From the NCBI GenBank assembly GCA_964561005.1, contig CAZLNO010000014.1:1-51626 (forward strand): DNA of 51,626 nucleotides, written 5' to 3'. Below the pieces are notes generated by a model. It made no database searches and was not told the origin of the DNA. It saw only the letters and a program-made list of their open reading frames with translations. Shown one piece after another: positions 7,215 through 16,144 of the stretch. Each line of letters opens with the position of its first letter. Position 1 is the stretch's first letter. The translations under genes and the position numbers were made by a program. The DNA is from CAZLNO01 sp964561005. GTDB lineage: Bacteria; Pseudomonadota; Alphaproteobacteria; Kiloniellales; Rhodovibrionaceae.

Positions 7215-9197
7215 ATGCTCTGGGCTTGCGGCATGTTGCGTCGAGCCGTCCCCCTTCTCCTCTCGCTGCTCGCCCTGCTCCCGGCGCCGCCGGCCGCCGG
7301 GCAGACGCTGGACGGCGTGGAGCCGCGCCACGCGGTGGCGATGCACGGCACGCCGAAGTACGGGCCGGACTTCGCCCACTTCGACTACGTGAATCCCGGC
7401 GCGCCCAAGGGTGGCCTGCTGAAGATGGCGGCGGAGGGGACCTGGGACTCCTTCAACCCCTACGTCCTCAAGGGCAACCCGGTGCAGGGCGCGGGGCTGG
7501 TCTACGAGACGCTGACGACCCAGACCGACGACGAGGCGTTCTCGGCCTACGGCCTGCTGGCCGAGCACATCTACATGCCGGAGGACCGCTCCTGGGTCGC
7601 CTTCAAGCTGCGCGAGAATGCGCGCTGGCACGACGGCACGCCGGTGACGGTCGAGGACGTCATCTTCTCCCTCAACGTCCTGAAGGAGAAGGGGCACCCC
7701 TTCTACCGCTTCTACTACAAGAACGTGGCGCAGGCGCGCCGGGTGGCGCCGCGCACGGTGCGCTTCGACTTCGCCGGCGGGCCCAACCGCGAGCTGCCGC
7801 TGATCGTGGGCCAGCTTCCCGTGCTGCCGAAGCACGCCTGGGAGGACCGCGACTTCGGCGCCTCCACGCTGGAGCCGCCGCTGGGCAGCGGCCCCTACCG
7901 CGTCGCCGACTTCGAGCCCGGCCGCCACGTGGTCTACGAGCGGGTGGACGACTACTGGGGCGAGGATCTGGCGGTGAACCGCGGGCGCTGGAACTTCGGG
8001 CGCATCCGCTACGACTACTTCCGCGACCCCACGGTGATCCGCGAGGCGGTCAAGTCGGGCAGCATCGACGTCCACATCGAGAACCAGGCCAAGGCCTGGG
8101 CCACCGCCTACGACGTCCCGGCCGCGCGCGCGGGCGAGCTGAAGCTGGCGGAGATCGACCACGATCGGCCCACCGGCATGCAGGCCTTCGTCATGAACAC
8201 CCGGCGCGCGCCCTTCGACAAGCGCAGGGCGCGGTTGGCGATGGCCTATGCCTTCGACTTTCCCTGGACCAACCGCAACCTCTTCTTCGGCCAGTACAGC
8301 CGCACGGAAAGCTATTTCTCCAACTCCGAGCTCGCCTCCACGGGGCTGCCGCAAGGGCGCGAGCTGGAGATCCTCGAGCGGTTCCGCGGCCGGGTGCCGT
8401 CCGACGTCTTCGCCAAGGTCTACGACCCGCCCACCACCGACGGCGACGGCTATCCCCGCGAGAACCTGAAGGCCGCCCTGCGGCTGCTGCGGGAGGCCGG
8501 CTACGAGGTGCGGGACATGAAGCTGGTCGATCCGGAGACCGGCCGGCAGGTGCGCTTCGAGATCCTGCTGGTCAGCAAGGCCTTCGAGCGCATCGTCCTG
8601 CCGTACCGCGCCAACCTGCGCAAGCTGGGCATCGAGGTCGAGGTGCGCGTCGTCGACTCCTCGCAGTACCAGCAGCGGCTCGACACCTTCGACTTCGACA
8701 TGATCGTGCACAGCTTCGGCCAGTCGCTGTCGCCGGGCAACGAGCAGCGCGACTTCTGGGGCTCGCAGGCGGCGACTCGGAACGGCAGCCGCAACCTCAT
8801 CGGCGTCCAGGACCCGGTGGTGGACGAGCTGATCGACATGGTCATCCAGGCGCCGAGCCGCGAGGAACTGGTCCATCGCACCCGCGCGCTGGACCGGGTG
8901 CTGCTGTGGCATCACTTCGTCGTGCCCAACTGGCACATCGGCTACTTCCGCGTCGCCTACTGGGACAAGTTCGGCCGGCCGGCGGAGAACCCGCCCTACG
9001 GGCTGCCGATCACCGACTCCTGGTGGGTGGAGCGCGCCAAGGCGGCCGAGGTGGCCGGCGCGCAGAGCGAGCTGGCCAACCCCGAGGGCGCGGGCCAGGG
9101 CGGCTCCGGCGCCACGTTGACCATTGTCATGGTGACCGCGATGATCGTGCTGGCGCTGTTCTTCTATCGTCGCCATCATCCCGACCGCACGCCGTGA
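7215..9197 (+). CDS. yejA: YejA-like periplasmic oligopeptide-binding protein
   Basis: This is a family 5 extracellular solute-binding protein of 660 residues that delivers oligopeptides to the YejBEF importer. In enterobacteria this system takes up microcin C and translocated peptides. A signal peptide (LRRAVPLLLSLLALLPAPPAAG) is followed by HAVAMHGTPKYGPDFAHFDYVNP, the YejA-type start of the mature protein. FKLRENARWHDGTPVT is the family 5 signature. Unusually, the C-terminus adds a hydrophobic stretch (about residues 635-650) and a basic tail RRHH. E. coli YejA is about 604 residues. The ATG at 7233 would remove six residues and is equally plausible. It is the first gene of yejABEF. Confidence 0.88.
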   Translation: MLWACGMLRRAVPLLLSLLALLPAPPAAGQTLDGVEPRHAVAMHGTPKYGPDFAHFDYVNPGAPKGGLLKMAAEGTWDSFNPYVLKGNPVQGAGLVYETLTTQTDDEAFSAYGLLAEHIYMPEDRSWVAFKLRENARWHDGTPVTVEDVIFSLNVLKEKGHPFYRFYYKNVAQARRVAPRTVRFDFAGGPNRELPLIVGQLPVLPKHAWEDRDFGASTLEPPLGSGPYRVADFEPGRHVVYERVDDYWGEDLAVNRGRWNFGRIRYDYFRDPTVIREAVKSGSIDVHIENQAKAWATAYDVPAARAGELKLAEIDHDRPTGMQAFVMNTRRAPFDKRRARLAMAYAFDFPWTNRNLFFGQYSRTESYFSNSELASTGLPQGRELEILERFRGRVPSDVFAKVYDPPTTDGDGYPRENLKAALRLLREAGYEVRDMKLVDPETGRQVRFEILLVSKAFERIVLPYRANLRKLGIEVEVRVVDSSQYQQRLDTFDFDMIVHSFGQSLSPGNEQRDFWGSQAATRNGSRNLIGVQDPVVDELIDMVIQAPSREELVHRTRALDRVLLWHHFVVPNWHIGYFRVAYWDKFGRPAENPPYGLPITDSWWVERAKAAEVAGAQSELANPEGAGQGGSGATLTIVMVTAMIVLALFFYRRHHPDRTP

Positions 9198-9231
9198 GCG
9201 CCGCGCAGCCAGGCAGGGACGCCGCCGCACG

Positions 9232-10335
9232 ATGACCGCCTACATCATCCGCCGCCTGATCCTGATCGTGCCCACGCTGGTCGGGGCCATGCTGATCAAC
9301 TTCCTGATCGTCCAGGCGGCGCCCGGCGGGCCGGTGCAGCAGGTGATCTCCCAGGTGACCGGCACCGGCGTGGCGGCCACCCAGCGCGTCACCCAGGCCG
9401 GCGGCGAGCTGCAGCAGCAGGGCGGCGGCGGGGGCGCGGCCGACGTGCGGGGGGACTACCGGGGCGCGCAGGGCCTGGACCCGGAGTTCATCAAGGATCT
9501 GGAACGCCAGTTCGGCTTCGACAAGCCGGCGCACGAGCGCTTCGTGATGATGCTGGGCAACTACGCCACCTTCGACTTCGGGGAGAGCTTCTTCCGCAGC
9601 CGCTCGGTCACCGAGCTGATCATCGACAAGCTGCCGGTGTCGATCTCGCTGGGGCTGTGGACCACGCTGCTGACCTATTTGATCTCCATTCCGCTGGGCA
9701 TCGCCAAGGCGGTGCGCGACGGCAGCCGCCTCGACTTCTGGACCTCGGTCGTGGTCCTGGTCGGCAACGCGATCCCGGCCTTTCTCTTCGCCGTCTTCCT
9801 GATCGTGATCTTCGCCGGCGGCGCCTATCTGGACTGGTTCCCCCTGCGCGGTCTGGTCTCCGACGACTGGGAGACGCTGTCCTGGCCGATGAAGATCGTC
9901 GACTACTTCTGGCACATGGCGCTGCCGCTGACCGCGCTGGTGATCGGCAGCTTCGCGGGGCTGACCATGCTGACCAAGAATTCCTTCCTGGAGCAGATCG
10001 GCCAGCAGTACGTGGTGACCGCGCGGTCCAAGGGCCTGACCCAGGAGCGGGTCCTCTACGGCCACGTGTTCCGCAACGCCATGCTGATCGTGATCGCCGG
10101 CTTCCCCGTGGCCTTCGTGAACATCCTGTTCACCGGGGCGGTGCTGATCGAGATCCTGTTCTCGCTGGACGGCCTGGGGCTGCTGGGCTTCGAGGCTGTG
10201 GTGAACCGCGACTATCCCGTCATGTTCGGCACGCTGTACATCTTCACGCTGATGGGCCTGATCCTGCAGCTCGTGAACGACATCATGTACACCATCATCG
10301 ACCCGCGAATTCACTTCGAGGCGCAGGAGGTGTGA
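9232..10335 (+). CDS. yejB: YejB-type ABC transporter permease
   Basis: The 367-residue inner-membrane permease has the YejB N-terminus (MTAYIIRRLILIVPTL) and about six transmembrane segments. Its periplasmic loop at about residues 40-95 carries a Gln/Gly-rich insert (QQQGGGGG). The permease EAA loop with TARSKGLTQERVLYGHVFRNA (about 263-283) would contact the ATPase YejF. E. coli YejB is 364 residues. The stop codon overlaps the yejE start (TGATG), showing translational coupling. Confidence 0.93.
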   Translation: MTAYIIRRLILIVPTLVGAMLINFLIVQAAPGGPVQQVISQVTGTGVAATQRVTQAGGELQQQGGGGGAADVRGDYRGAQGLDPEFIKDLERQFGFDKPAHERFVMMLGNYATFDFGESFFRSRSVTELIIDKLPVSISLGLWTTLLTYLISIPLGIAKAVRDGSRLDFWTSVVVLVGNAIPAFLFAVFLIVIFAGGAYLDWFPLRGLVSDDWETLSWPMKIVDYFWHMALPLTALVIGSFAGLTMLTKNSFLEQIGQQYVVTARSKGLTQERVLYGHVFRNAMLIVIAGFPVAFVNILFTGAVLIEILFSLDGLGLLGFEAVVNRDYPVMFGTLYIFTLMGLILQLVNDIMYTIIDPRIHFEAQEV

Positions 10336-11483
10336 TGGCAAGGGCAGAGGGCCTGCGCCCCCAGGACCGCTTCCTCGGCCTGCCGATATCGCCGATCACG
10401 CGGCGGCGGCTGGCCAACTTCCGGGCGAACCGGCGCGGCTTCTGGTCGCTGTGGATCTTCCTGTTCTTCTTCATTCTCAGCCTCCTGGCCGAGTTCATCG
10501 CCAACGACGATCCGATCCTGGTGGTCTACGACGGCGGGGTCTACCTGCCGATCTTCCAGGACTATCCCGAGACGACGTTCGGCGGGACTTTCCCGACCAA
10601 GACGGACTACTCCGACCCCTTCGTCCAGGAGCGGATCGCCGAGAACGGATTCATGGTCACGGCGCTGATCCCCTACGACCACCGCGCGGTCGACTGGAAG
10701 CTCACCGACCCCGCGCCGACGCCGCCCAGCGCCGAGCACTGGCTGGGCACCGACGACCAGGCGCGCGATCTGGTGGCGCGGATCGTCTACGGCTTCCGCA
10801 TCTCGGTGGTCTTCGGGCTGCTGATGACCTTCTTCACCACGCTGATCGGCGTCTTCGCCGGGGCGGTGCAGGGCTACTTCGGCGGCTGGGTCGACCTGAT
10901 CTTCCAGCGGATCATGGAGATCTTCGGCACGCTGCCGATGCTGATGATCCTGATCATCCTGGCCAGCATCGTGGAGCCCAGCTTCTGGTGGCTGCTGGCG
11001 GTGATGGTGCTGTTCGGCTGGCCCTGGCCGGTGGGCTATGTCCGGGCCGAGTTCCTGCGCGCCCGCAACCTGGACTTCGTGAAGGCCGCCAAGGCCCTGG
11101 GGGTGAGCGACACGATGGTGATGTTCCGCCACATCCTGCCCAACGCCATGGTGGCGACGCTGACCTTCCTGCCCTTCACCCTGGCGGGTTCGATCACCAC
11201 GCTGACCGCGCTGGACTTCATCGGCTTCGGCCTGCCGCCGGGCTCGGCCTCGCTGGGCGAGGTGCTGGCCCAGGGCAAGGCCAACCTGCAGGCGCCCTGG
11301 CTGGGGCTGACCGGGTTCTTCGTGCTGTCGATCATGCTGTCGCTGCTGTTCTTCATCGGCGAGGCGGTGCGCGACGCCTTCGACCCGCGCAAGCTGTTCC
11401 AGGGCGAGGCCACCCCGGCGGAGCCCGGCGTGTCCCCCGAGGGCGCGGCCGTGGCCACGCGCGCGCAGGGAGGTGGGGCTTGA
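10335..11483 (+). CDS. yejE: YejE-type ABC transporter permease
   Basis: This 382-residue second permease subunit pairs with YejB. It begins ARAEGLRPQDRFLGLPISPI and contains the typical YejE periplasmic block TFGGTFPTKTDYSDPFVQ, followed by five or six membrane segments. The EAA loop is FVKAAKALGVSDTMVMFRHI (near residue 255). ATG at 10335 overlaps the yejB stop by one base and has GGAGG at 10326-10330. The C-terminal 30 residues are Ala/Gly/Pro-rich and probably unstructured. Confidence 0.92.
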   Translation: MARAEGLRPQDRFLGLPISPITRRRLANFRANRRGFWSLWIFLFFFILSLLAEFIANDDPILVVYDGGVYLPIFQDYPETTFGGTFPTKTDYSDPFVQERIAENGFMVTALIPYDHRAVDWKLTDPAPTPPSAEHWLGTDDQARDLVARIVYGFRISVVFGLLMTFFTTLIGVFAGAVQGYFGGWVDLIFQRIMEIFGTLPMLMILIILASIVEPSFWWLLAVMVLFGWPWPVGYVRAEFLRARNLDFVKAAKALGVSDTMVMFRHILPNAMVATLTFLPFTLAGSITTLTALDFIGFGLPPGSASLGEVLAQGKANLQAPWLGLTGFFVLSIMLSLLFFIGEAVRDAFDPRKLFQGEATPAEPGVSPEGAAVATRAQGGGA

Positions 11484-11532
11484 CGGCGCTTGTGACACGC
11501 CGGTGGCGCGTCCCCCCTCAGTCCTCCGGACA

Positions 11533-11600
11533 GCTCCCCCCAAGGGGGGAGCGACAGCGTTTGCGTGTCACAGTCGAGTCCCCTCCCCCTTGGGGGAGGG
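11533..11600. repeat. Paired palindromes inside the yej operon
   Basis: Two C-rich/G-rich hairpins share the core CCCCCWWGGGGG: GCTCCCCCC/GGGGGGAGC at 11533-11552 (AA loop) and CCCTCCCCC/GGGGGAGGG at 11581-11600 (TT loop). They fill much of the 178-bp space between yejE and yejF. They could stabilise or attenuate the message and look like a repetitive extragenic palindrome pair. Confidence 0.6.
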
Positions 11601-11661
11601 CCGGGGAGGGGAACGCGGCGCAGCCGCGTCACGCCACTTCCGTTCGCCAGGGAGGCACGGC

Positions 11662-13293
11662 ATGACCGGCCGCTTGCTGGAGGTGCGGCGCCTGGGCGTG
11701 AGCTTCGGCGCGGGGGAAAGCCGCGTCGAGGCGGTGCAGGACCTGAGCTTCGGCCTGGACCGCGGGGAGACGCTGGCGCTGGTGGGCGAGAGCGGCAGCG
11801 GCAAGTCGGTGACCGCGCTGTCCATCATGCAGCTTCTGCCCTACCCGCTGGCCCGGCACGCGCCGGGGTCGTCGATCCGCTTCAAGGACGAGGAGCTGGT
11901 CGGCGCCGGCGAGGCGCGCATGCGCGAGATCCGCGGCGACGAGATCGCCATGATCTTCCAGGAGCCGATGACCTCGCTCAACCCGCTGCACCACATCGAA
12001 AAGCAGGTCGGCGAGCCGCTGCTGGTCCATCGCGGGATGGACCGCGCGCAGGCCCGCAAGCGCACCCTGGAACTGCTGGACATGGTCGGCATCCCGGAGG
12101 CGCGCGACCGCCTGGGCGCCTATCCCCACGAGCTGTCCGGCGGCCAGCGCCAGCGGGTGATGATCGCCATGGCGCTGGCCAACGAGCCCGACCTGCTGAT
12201 CGCCGACGAGCCGACAACCGCGCTCGACGTGACCATCCAGGCACAGATCCTGAAGCTGCTGCGCGAGCTGGCGACCGAGTTCAACATGGCGCTGATGCTG
12301 ATCACCCACGACCTCAACGTCGTGCGCAAGATGGCCGACGAGGTGGTGGTGATGACCCACGGCGAGGCCGTGGAGCAGGGACCGACCGCGCGCATCTTCG
12401 ACGATCCCCAGCACGCCTATACCCGCCGCCTGATGGCCGCGGAGCCGCGCGGCGCGCCGGACCGGCCGCACAATAACACGCCGGTCGTGCTGGAGGGCCA
12501 CGACGTCAAGGTCCACTTCCCGATCAAGAAGGGCGTGCTGAAGCGCACCGTCGGCCACGTGAAGGCGGTGGACGGCATCTCCCTGACCGTGCGGCGGGGC
12601 CGCACCGTCGGCGTCGTGGGGGAGAGCGGCAGCGGCAAGACGACGCTGGGCATGGCGCTGCTTCGCCTGATCGCCTCCAGGGGCGAGATCCGTTTCGAGG
12701 ACAAGGCGCTCCAGGGCCTGCGGGCGCGCCAAATCCGGCCGCTGCGCCGGCAGATGCAGATCGTCTTCCAGGACCCCTTCGGCTCGCTGTCGCCGCGGCT
12801 GTCGGTCGGGCAGATCGTCGAGGAGGGGCTGAAGGTGCACCACCTCGGCGCCGACCCGAAGGAGCGCGAAGGCATGATCGTGCAGGCGCTGGAGGAGGTG
12901 GGGCTCGACCCGGACAGCCGCTTCCGCTACCCGCACGAGTTCTCCGGCGGACAGCGCCAGCGCATCGCCATCGCCCGCGCCATGGTGCTGAAGCCGCGCT
13001 TCGTCGTGCTGGACGAGCCGACAAGCGCGCTGGACATGTCGGTGCAGGCGCAGATCGTGAACCTGCTGCGCGACCTGCAGGACCGCCACGAGCTGGGCTA
13101 CCTCTTCATCAGCCACGACCTGCGCGTGGTGCGCGCGCTCGCCGACGACGTCATCGTGATGAAGGACGGCGTGGTGGTCGAGCAGGGCCCCGCCGCCGAC
13201 ATCTTCGACCGCCCGCGCGCGGCCTACACCCAGGCCCTGATGAAGGCCGCCTTCGAGCTGGAGGCGACGGAGAGCGGGGTGGTGCGGGCGTAG
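11662..13293 (+). CDS. yejF: YejF-type dual ATP-binding protein
   Basis: This 543-residue ABC ATPase with two complete nucleotide-binding domains powers YejBE. Domain 1 has Walker A GESGSGKS (42-49), signature LSGGQRQ (about 158) and Walker B LLIADEP. Domain 2 has GESGSGKT (about 320), FSGGQRQ (about 428) and FVVLDEP. Both H-loops (ITHDL, ISHDL) are intact. E. coli YejF is about 529 residues. ATG 11662 follows GGGAGG at 11650-11655. The repeat-bearing 178-bp spacer separates it from yejE, but operon membership is the natural reading. Confidence 0.94.
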   Translation: MTGRLLEVRRLGVSFGAGESRVEAVQDLSFGLDRGETLALVGESGSGKSVTALSIMQLLPYPLARHAPGSSIRFKDEELVGAGEARMREIRGDEIAMIFQEPMTSLNPLHHIEKQVGEPLLVHRGMDRAQARKRTLELLDMVGIPEARDRLGAYPHELSGGQRQRVMIAMALANEPDLLIADEPTTALDVTIQAQILKLLRELATEFNMALMLITHDLNVVRKMADEVVVMTHGEAVEQGPTARIFDDPQHAYTRRLMAAEPRGAPDRPHNNTPVVLEGHDVKVHFPIKKGVLKRTVGHVKAVDGISLTVRRGRTVGVVGESGSGKTTLGMALLRLIASRGEIRFEDKALQGLRARQIRPLRRQMQIVFQDPFGSLSPRLSVGQIVEEGLKVHHLGADPKEREGMIVQALEEVGLDPDSRFRYPHEFSGGQRQRIAIARAMVLKPRFVVLDEPTSALDMSVQAQIVNLLRDLQDRHELGYLFISHDLRVVRALADDVIVMKDGVVVEQGPAADIFDRPRAAYTQALMKAAFELEATESGVVRA

Positions 13294-13381
13294 GTGCTGT
13301 GCGTGGTTTCGCCGTCAGGAGAATGGTCACACCAGCGGCCCCGATTCTTGATCCGCCATCCCGTGCCACACCGGCGACCAG

Positions 13382-13428
13382 ATCCCGGACCAGCGACGCA
13401 GCACTTCTTGCTGCATCGCATCCGGGAT
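13382..13428. repeat. Palindromic repeat, family B, copy 1
   Basis: ATCCCGGA (13382-13389) pairs with TCCGGGAT (13421-13428) around an inner GCAGCA/TGCTGC-type arm. Related sequence occurs at 35971-36017. It sits between the convergent yejF and VOC genes, where it could also serve as a terminator hairpin, though without a T tract. Confidence 0.6.
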
Positions 13429-13456
13429 GACGCGCCAAGATCAATTGCCGCTGGTA

Positions 13457-14305
13457 TTACCGCTGCACGAAGTCCAGCAGCACGCCGCAGGCCTGGTCGG
13501 CGGCAAGCTGAAGGCGACCTTCCGGGCCGCGGCTGTGCGGGACCCCGGCGCGGTCCAGGTGGCGCGCCGTCGCGGCCAGGTCCGCCACCGCGATCTCCAT
13601 CGCCATCGGCCCGGTCGCCAATGGCGCCGTGCTGGCCCGCGGATGTCGCTCGCGCAGGCCCTCGGCGTCGGTGAAGCGCAGGCAGCAGGCGCCGCAGTGG
13701 GCCTCCACCAGGTTGTCGGTGGCCTGCACGGCCGCGTGGCCCAGCAGGTCGGCATAGGCGGTGGCGACGGCGCCGGGCTCGTCCACCACCACGGTCAGCC
13801 CGGCGATGCCGCGCGCGCCGTTGGGGTGCTCCAGCCACGGCTGCTGCCAGACGATCTCCGGCGTCAGGTGCTTGCAGACGAAGGCGCGCAGGCCGGGCGT
13901 CGCCTCCGGCGGCGGGAACAGCAGCTTGAACCCGGGCCGCGCGTCGCCCTCCGGCAGCTCCAGGATGCGCTTCAGGTCCCGCGGCCCCTCGCTGACCCAG
14001 CCCAGCTCGGACAGCCGCCGCGCCAGCGCCGCGAGGTCGTCGCCGGCGAAGGCCGCGCCCAGCAGACCCTCGCCGTAGCTGGCGAGGAAGTGGTCCAGGT
14101 CGTTCACGAACTGGCTGGAATCCACGATGCCCAGCAGCTCCAGGTAGTCGTCGGGGAACATCAGGCAGTAGTTGGCCGTGCCCCAGCCGATATGCCGGCC
14201 GCGCGGCGTGGCGCGAAAGCCCAGGCGCTCGTAGGCGCGCCGCGCCGCCTCCAGATCGGCGACCCCGATCAGCAGATGGTCCAGTCCCGTGATGTCGCCG
14301 CTCAC
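13457..14305 (-). CDS. VOC superfamily (Glyoxalase_3-like) protein
   Basis: This 282-residue protein begins ITGLDHLLIGVADLEAARRA, the standard start of a vicinal-oxygen-chelate module, followed by GFRATPRGRHIGWGTANYCL and DDYLELLGIVD as in Glyoxalase_3 proteins. A second paired module starts near residue 165 (GIAGLTVVVDEP). No specific substrate is known for this family. The GTG start overlaps the stop of the class II aldolase in a GTGA, so the two are translationally coupled. That suggests a role in handling a product of the methylthio-sugar pathway, which is inference only. It is the last gene of the mtn cluster. Confidence 0.85.
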   Translation of the reverse strand: MSGDITGLDHLLIGVADLEAARRAYERLGFRATPRGRHIGWGTANYCLMFPDDYLELLGIVDSSQFVNDLDHFLASYGEGLLGAAFAGDDLAALARRLSELGWVSEGPRDLKRILELPEGDARPGFKLLFPPPEATPGLRAFVCKHLTPEIVWQQPWLEHPNGARGIAGLTVVVDEPGAVATAYADLLGHAAVQATDNLVEAHCGACCLRFTDAEGLRERHPRASTAPLATGPMAMEIAVADLAATARHLDRAGVPHSRGPEGRLQLAADQACGVLLDFVQR

Positions 14306-14979
14306 GCCCTGCCCTCCCCGTCCGCGTCCGGCGTCGCCGGCTTGCCGTAGGTTTTGAACTTCTCCAGCACCCGCGCCATCTCGGCGTCGTCCAGCAGCAC
14401 CGGCCGGCCGATCTGCAGTGCCCGCCAGTACTGCGCCGCCAGCGTTTCCACCTCCACCGCCAGCGCCAGCGCCCTGTCCAGGTCGGCGCCCAGCGCCAGC
14501 ATGCCGTGGTTCGCCAGCAGGCAGGCCTTGCGCCCCGACAGCGCCGCCAGCGCCCGATCGGACAACGCCTGCGTCCCGAAAGTGGCATAATCCGCGCAGC
14601 GGATGTCCGTGCCGCCGGCCACGGCGACCATGTAGTGGAACGGCGGGATCTCCCGGCGCAGGCAGGCCAGGGTGGTGCAGAACATGGCGTGGGTGTGCAC
14701 CACCGCGCCGGCGTCCGGCCGCGCCGCCAGGATGTCGCGGTGGAAGCGCCACTCGCTCGTGGGCCGCCGCCCCGGCGCCGGACACGACCAATGGCCGTCG
14801 AGGTCCATCCAGACCACGTCCTCCGGCGTCATGGACTCATAGGCCACGCCCGAGGGGGTCAGCAGCAGGCCGTCACCGGCCCGGACGCTGAGATTGCCGG
14901 AGGTGCCCTGGTTGATGCCCAGCACGTTCATCCGCCGGGCGGCGTCGACCAGGTGCTGGCGCAGCGCGGCATGTTCCAT
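14302..14979 (-). CDS. Class II aldolase, probable 5-methylthioribulose-1-phosphate aldolase (Ald2-like)
   Basis: This 225-residue zinc aldolase/epimerase is of the fuculose-phosphate aldolase family. Zinc ligands H95 and H97 (HTH) and H158 (ANHGM) and the catalytic acid E76 (TSEWRFH) are all visible, with the phosphate loop GNLSVR at 28-33. Downstream of mtnP and mtnA, two roles compete: Ald2-type cleavage of methylthioribulose-1-phosphate to dihydroxyacetone phosphate and 2-methylthioacetaldehyde (known in Rhodospirillum rubrum in this gene order), or MtnB dehydration in the classical methionine salvage. No mtnC, mtnD or mtnE genes are nearby, which favours Ald2. ATG at 14979. Confidence 0.8.
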   Translation of the reverse strand: MEHAALRQHLVDAARRMNVLGINQGTSGNLSVRAGDGLLLTPSGVAYESMTPEDVVWMDLDGHWSCPAPGRRPTSEWRFHRDILAARPDAGAVVHTHAMFCTTLACLRREIPPFHYMVAVAGGTDIRCADYATFGTQALSDRALAALSGRKACLLANHGMLALGADLDRALALAVEVETLAAQYWRALQIGRPVLLDDAEMARVLEKFKTYGKPATPDADGEGRA

Positions 14980-14997
14980 CGCCCGCCCCCGCGCCGC

Positions 14998-16104
14998 CTA
15001 CTCGGCCGCGGCGCTGGCGTGCTCGGGATAGAGCCCGGCCAGCCCCTCGGCGCTCGCCGCGCAGACCCCACGCTCGGTGATCAGCGCGGTCACCAGCCGC
15101 GCCGGCGTCACGTCGAAGCCGTAGTTGGCCGCCTCGGCGAAGGGCGGGGTGACGCGCACCGCGGTGTCCTGGCCGTCGTCGGTGCGGCCGGGAACATGGG
15201 TCACCTCGCGGGCGTCGCGCGCCTCGATGGGAATCTGTCTACCGTCGTGCAGCGACCAGTCGATGGTCGGCCCCGGCAATGCGACATAGAAGGGAACGCC
15301 GTTGTCCCGCGCCGCCAGCGCCTTCAGATAGGTGCCGATCTTGTTGCAGACGTCGCCGCTGGCGGTGGTGCGGTCGGTGCCGGTGATGCAGAGGTCGACC
15401 TCGCCGCGCGCCATCAGCAGGCCGCCGGCGTTGTCCACGACCACGGTGTTCGGCACCCCGTGCTGCCCCAGCTCCCAGGCGGTCAGCCCGGCGCCCTGGT
15501 TGCGCGGCCGGGTCTCGTCCACCCAGACGTGCACCGGGATGCCTTCGTCGTGCGCCATGTAGACCGGCGCCAGCGCGGTGCCCCAGTCCACCGTCGCCAG
15601 CCAGCCGGCATTGCAATGCGTCAGGACGTCGAGCCGCCCCTTGCCGCCCTTGGCCCGCCAGGCCGCGCGCAGCAGGTCGAGGCCATGGCGACCGATGGCG
15701 GCGTTCATGGCGACGTCGTCCTCGCAGATGCGCCCGGCGCAGGCAAAAGCGGCCTCGGCGCGCTCGCCCTCGGGCCGCGGCTGCACGGCCCGGCGCACCT
15801 CTTGCAGCGCCCAGCGCAGGTTGACCGCCGTGGGCCGGGTCGCCAGCAGGGTCTCCGCCGCCCACTCCAGCGCGGCGTCCGAAGGGTCCGCCCGCAAGGC
15901 GAGCCAGAGGCCGTAGGCGGCGGTCGCGCCGATCAACGGCGCGCCGCGCACCCACATGGCCTTGATGGCATGGGCGGCGTCGTCCAGCGTTTCCAGCCGC
16001 CGCGTCGCGAAGCTGTGCGGCAGCCGCGTCTGGTCGATGATCTCCACCGCCCGGCCGTCGGCGCTCGGCCAGATGGGGCGGTAATGCACGCCGTCGACCT
16101 TCAT
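14998..16104 (-). CDS. mtnA: S-methyl-5-thioribose-1-phosphate isomerase
   Basis: This 368-residue enzyme of the eIF2B-like family converts methylthioribose-1-phosphate to methylthioribulose-1-phosphate. The catalytic pair is present: C164 in LTHCNAGWLA and D244 in TGTDRTTASGD (C160/D240 in the Bacillus enzyme). The N-terminal RGAPLIGATAAYG block is also diagnostic. The start at 16104 is chosen for the GGAGG upstream on the minus strand; the frame stays open another 19 codons without motif content. It lies 18 bp upstream of the aldolase gene. The 211-bp space to mtnP is filled with repeats. Confidence 0.95.
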   Translation of the reverse strand: MKVDGVHYRPIWPSADGRAVEIIDQTRLPHSFATRRLETLDDAAHAIKAMWVRGAPLIGATAAYGLWLALRADPSDAALEWAAETLLATRPTAVNLRWALQEVRRAVQPRPEGERAEAAFACAGRICEDDVAMNAAIGRHGLDLLRAAWRAKGGKGRLDVLTHCNAGWLATVDWGTALAPVYMAHDEGIPVHVWVDETRPRNQGAGLTAWELGQHGVPNTVVVDNAGGLLMARGEVDLCITGTDRTTASGDVCNKIGTYLKALAARDNGVPFYVALPGPTIDWSLHDGRQIPIEARDAREVTHVPGRTDDGQDTAVRVTPPFAEAANYGFDVTPARLVTALITERGVCAASAEGLAGLYPEHASAAAE

Positions 16105-16144
16105 GGTGTCGCTCCCCCCTCCGGGTCGCTTTCGCGCCAGTTGC

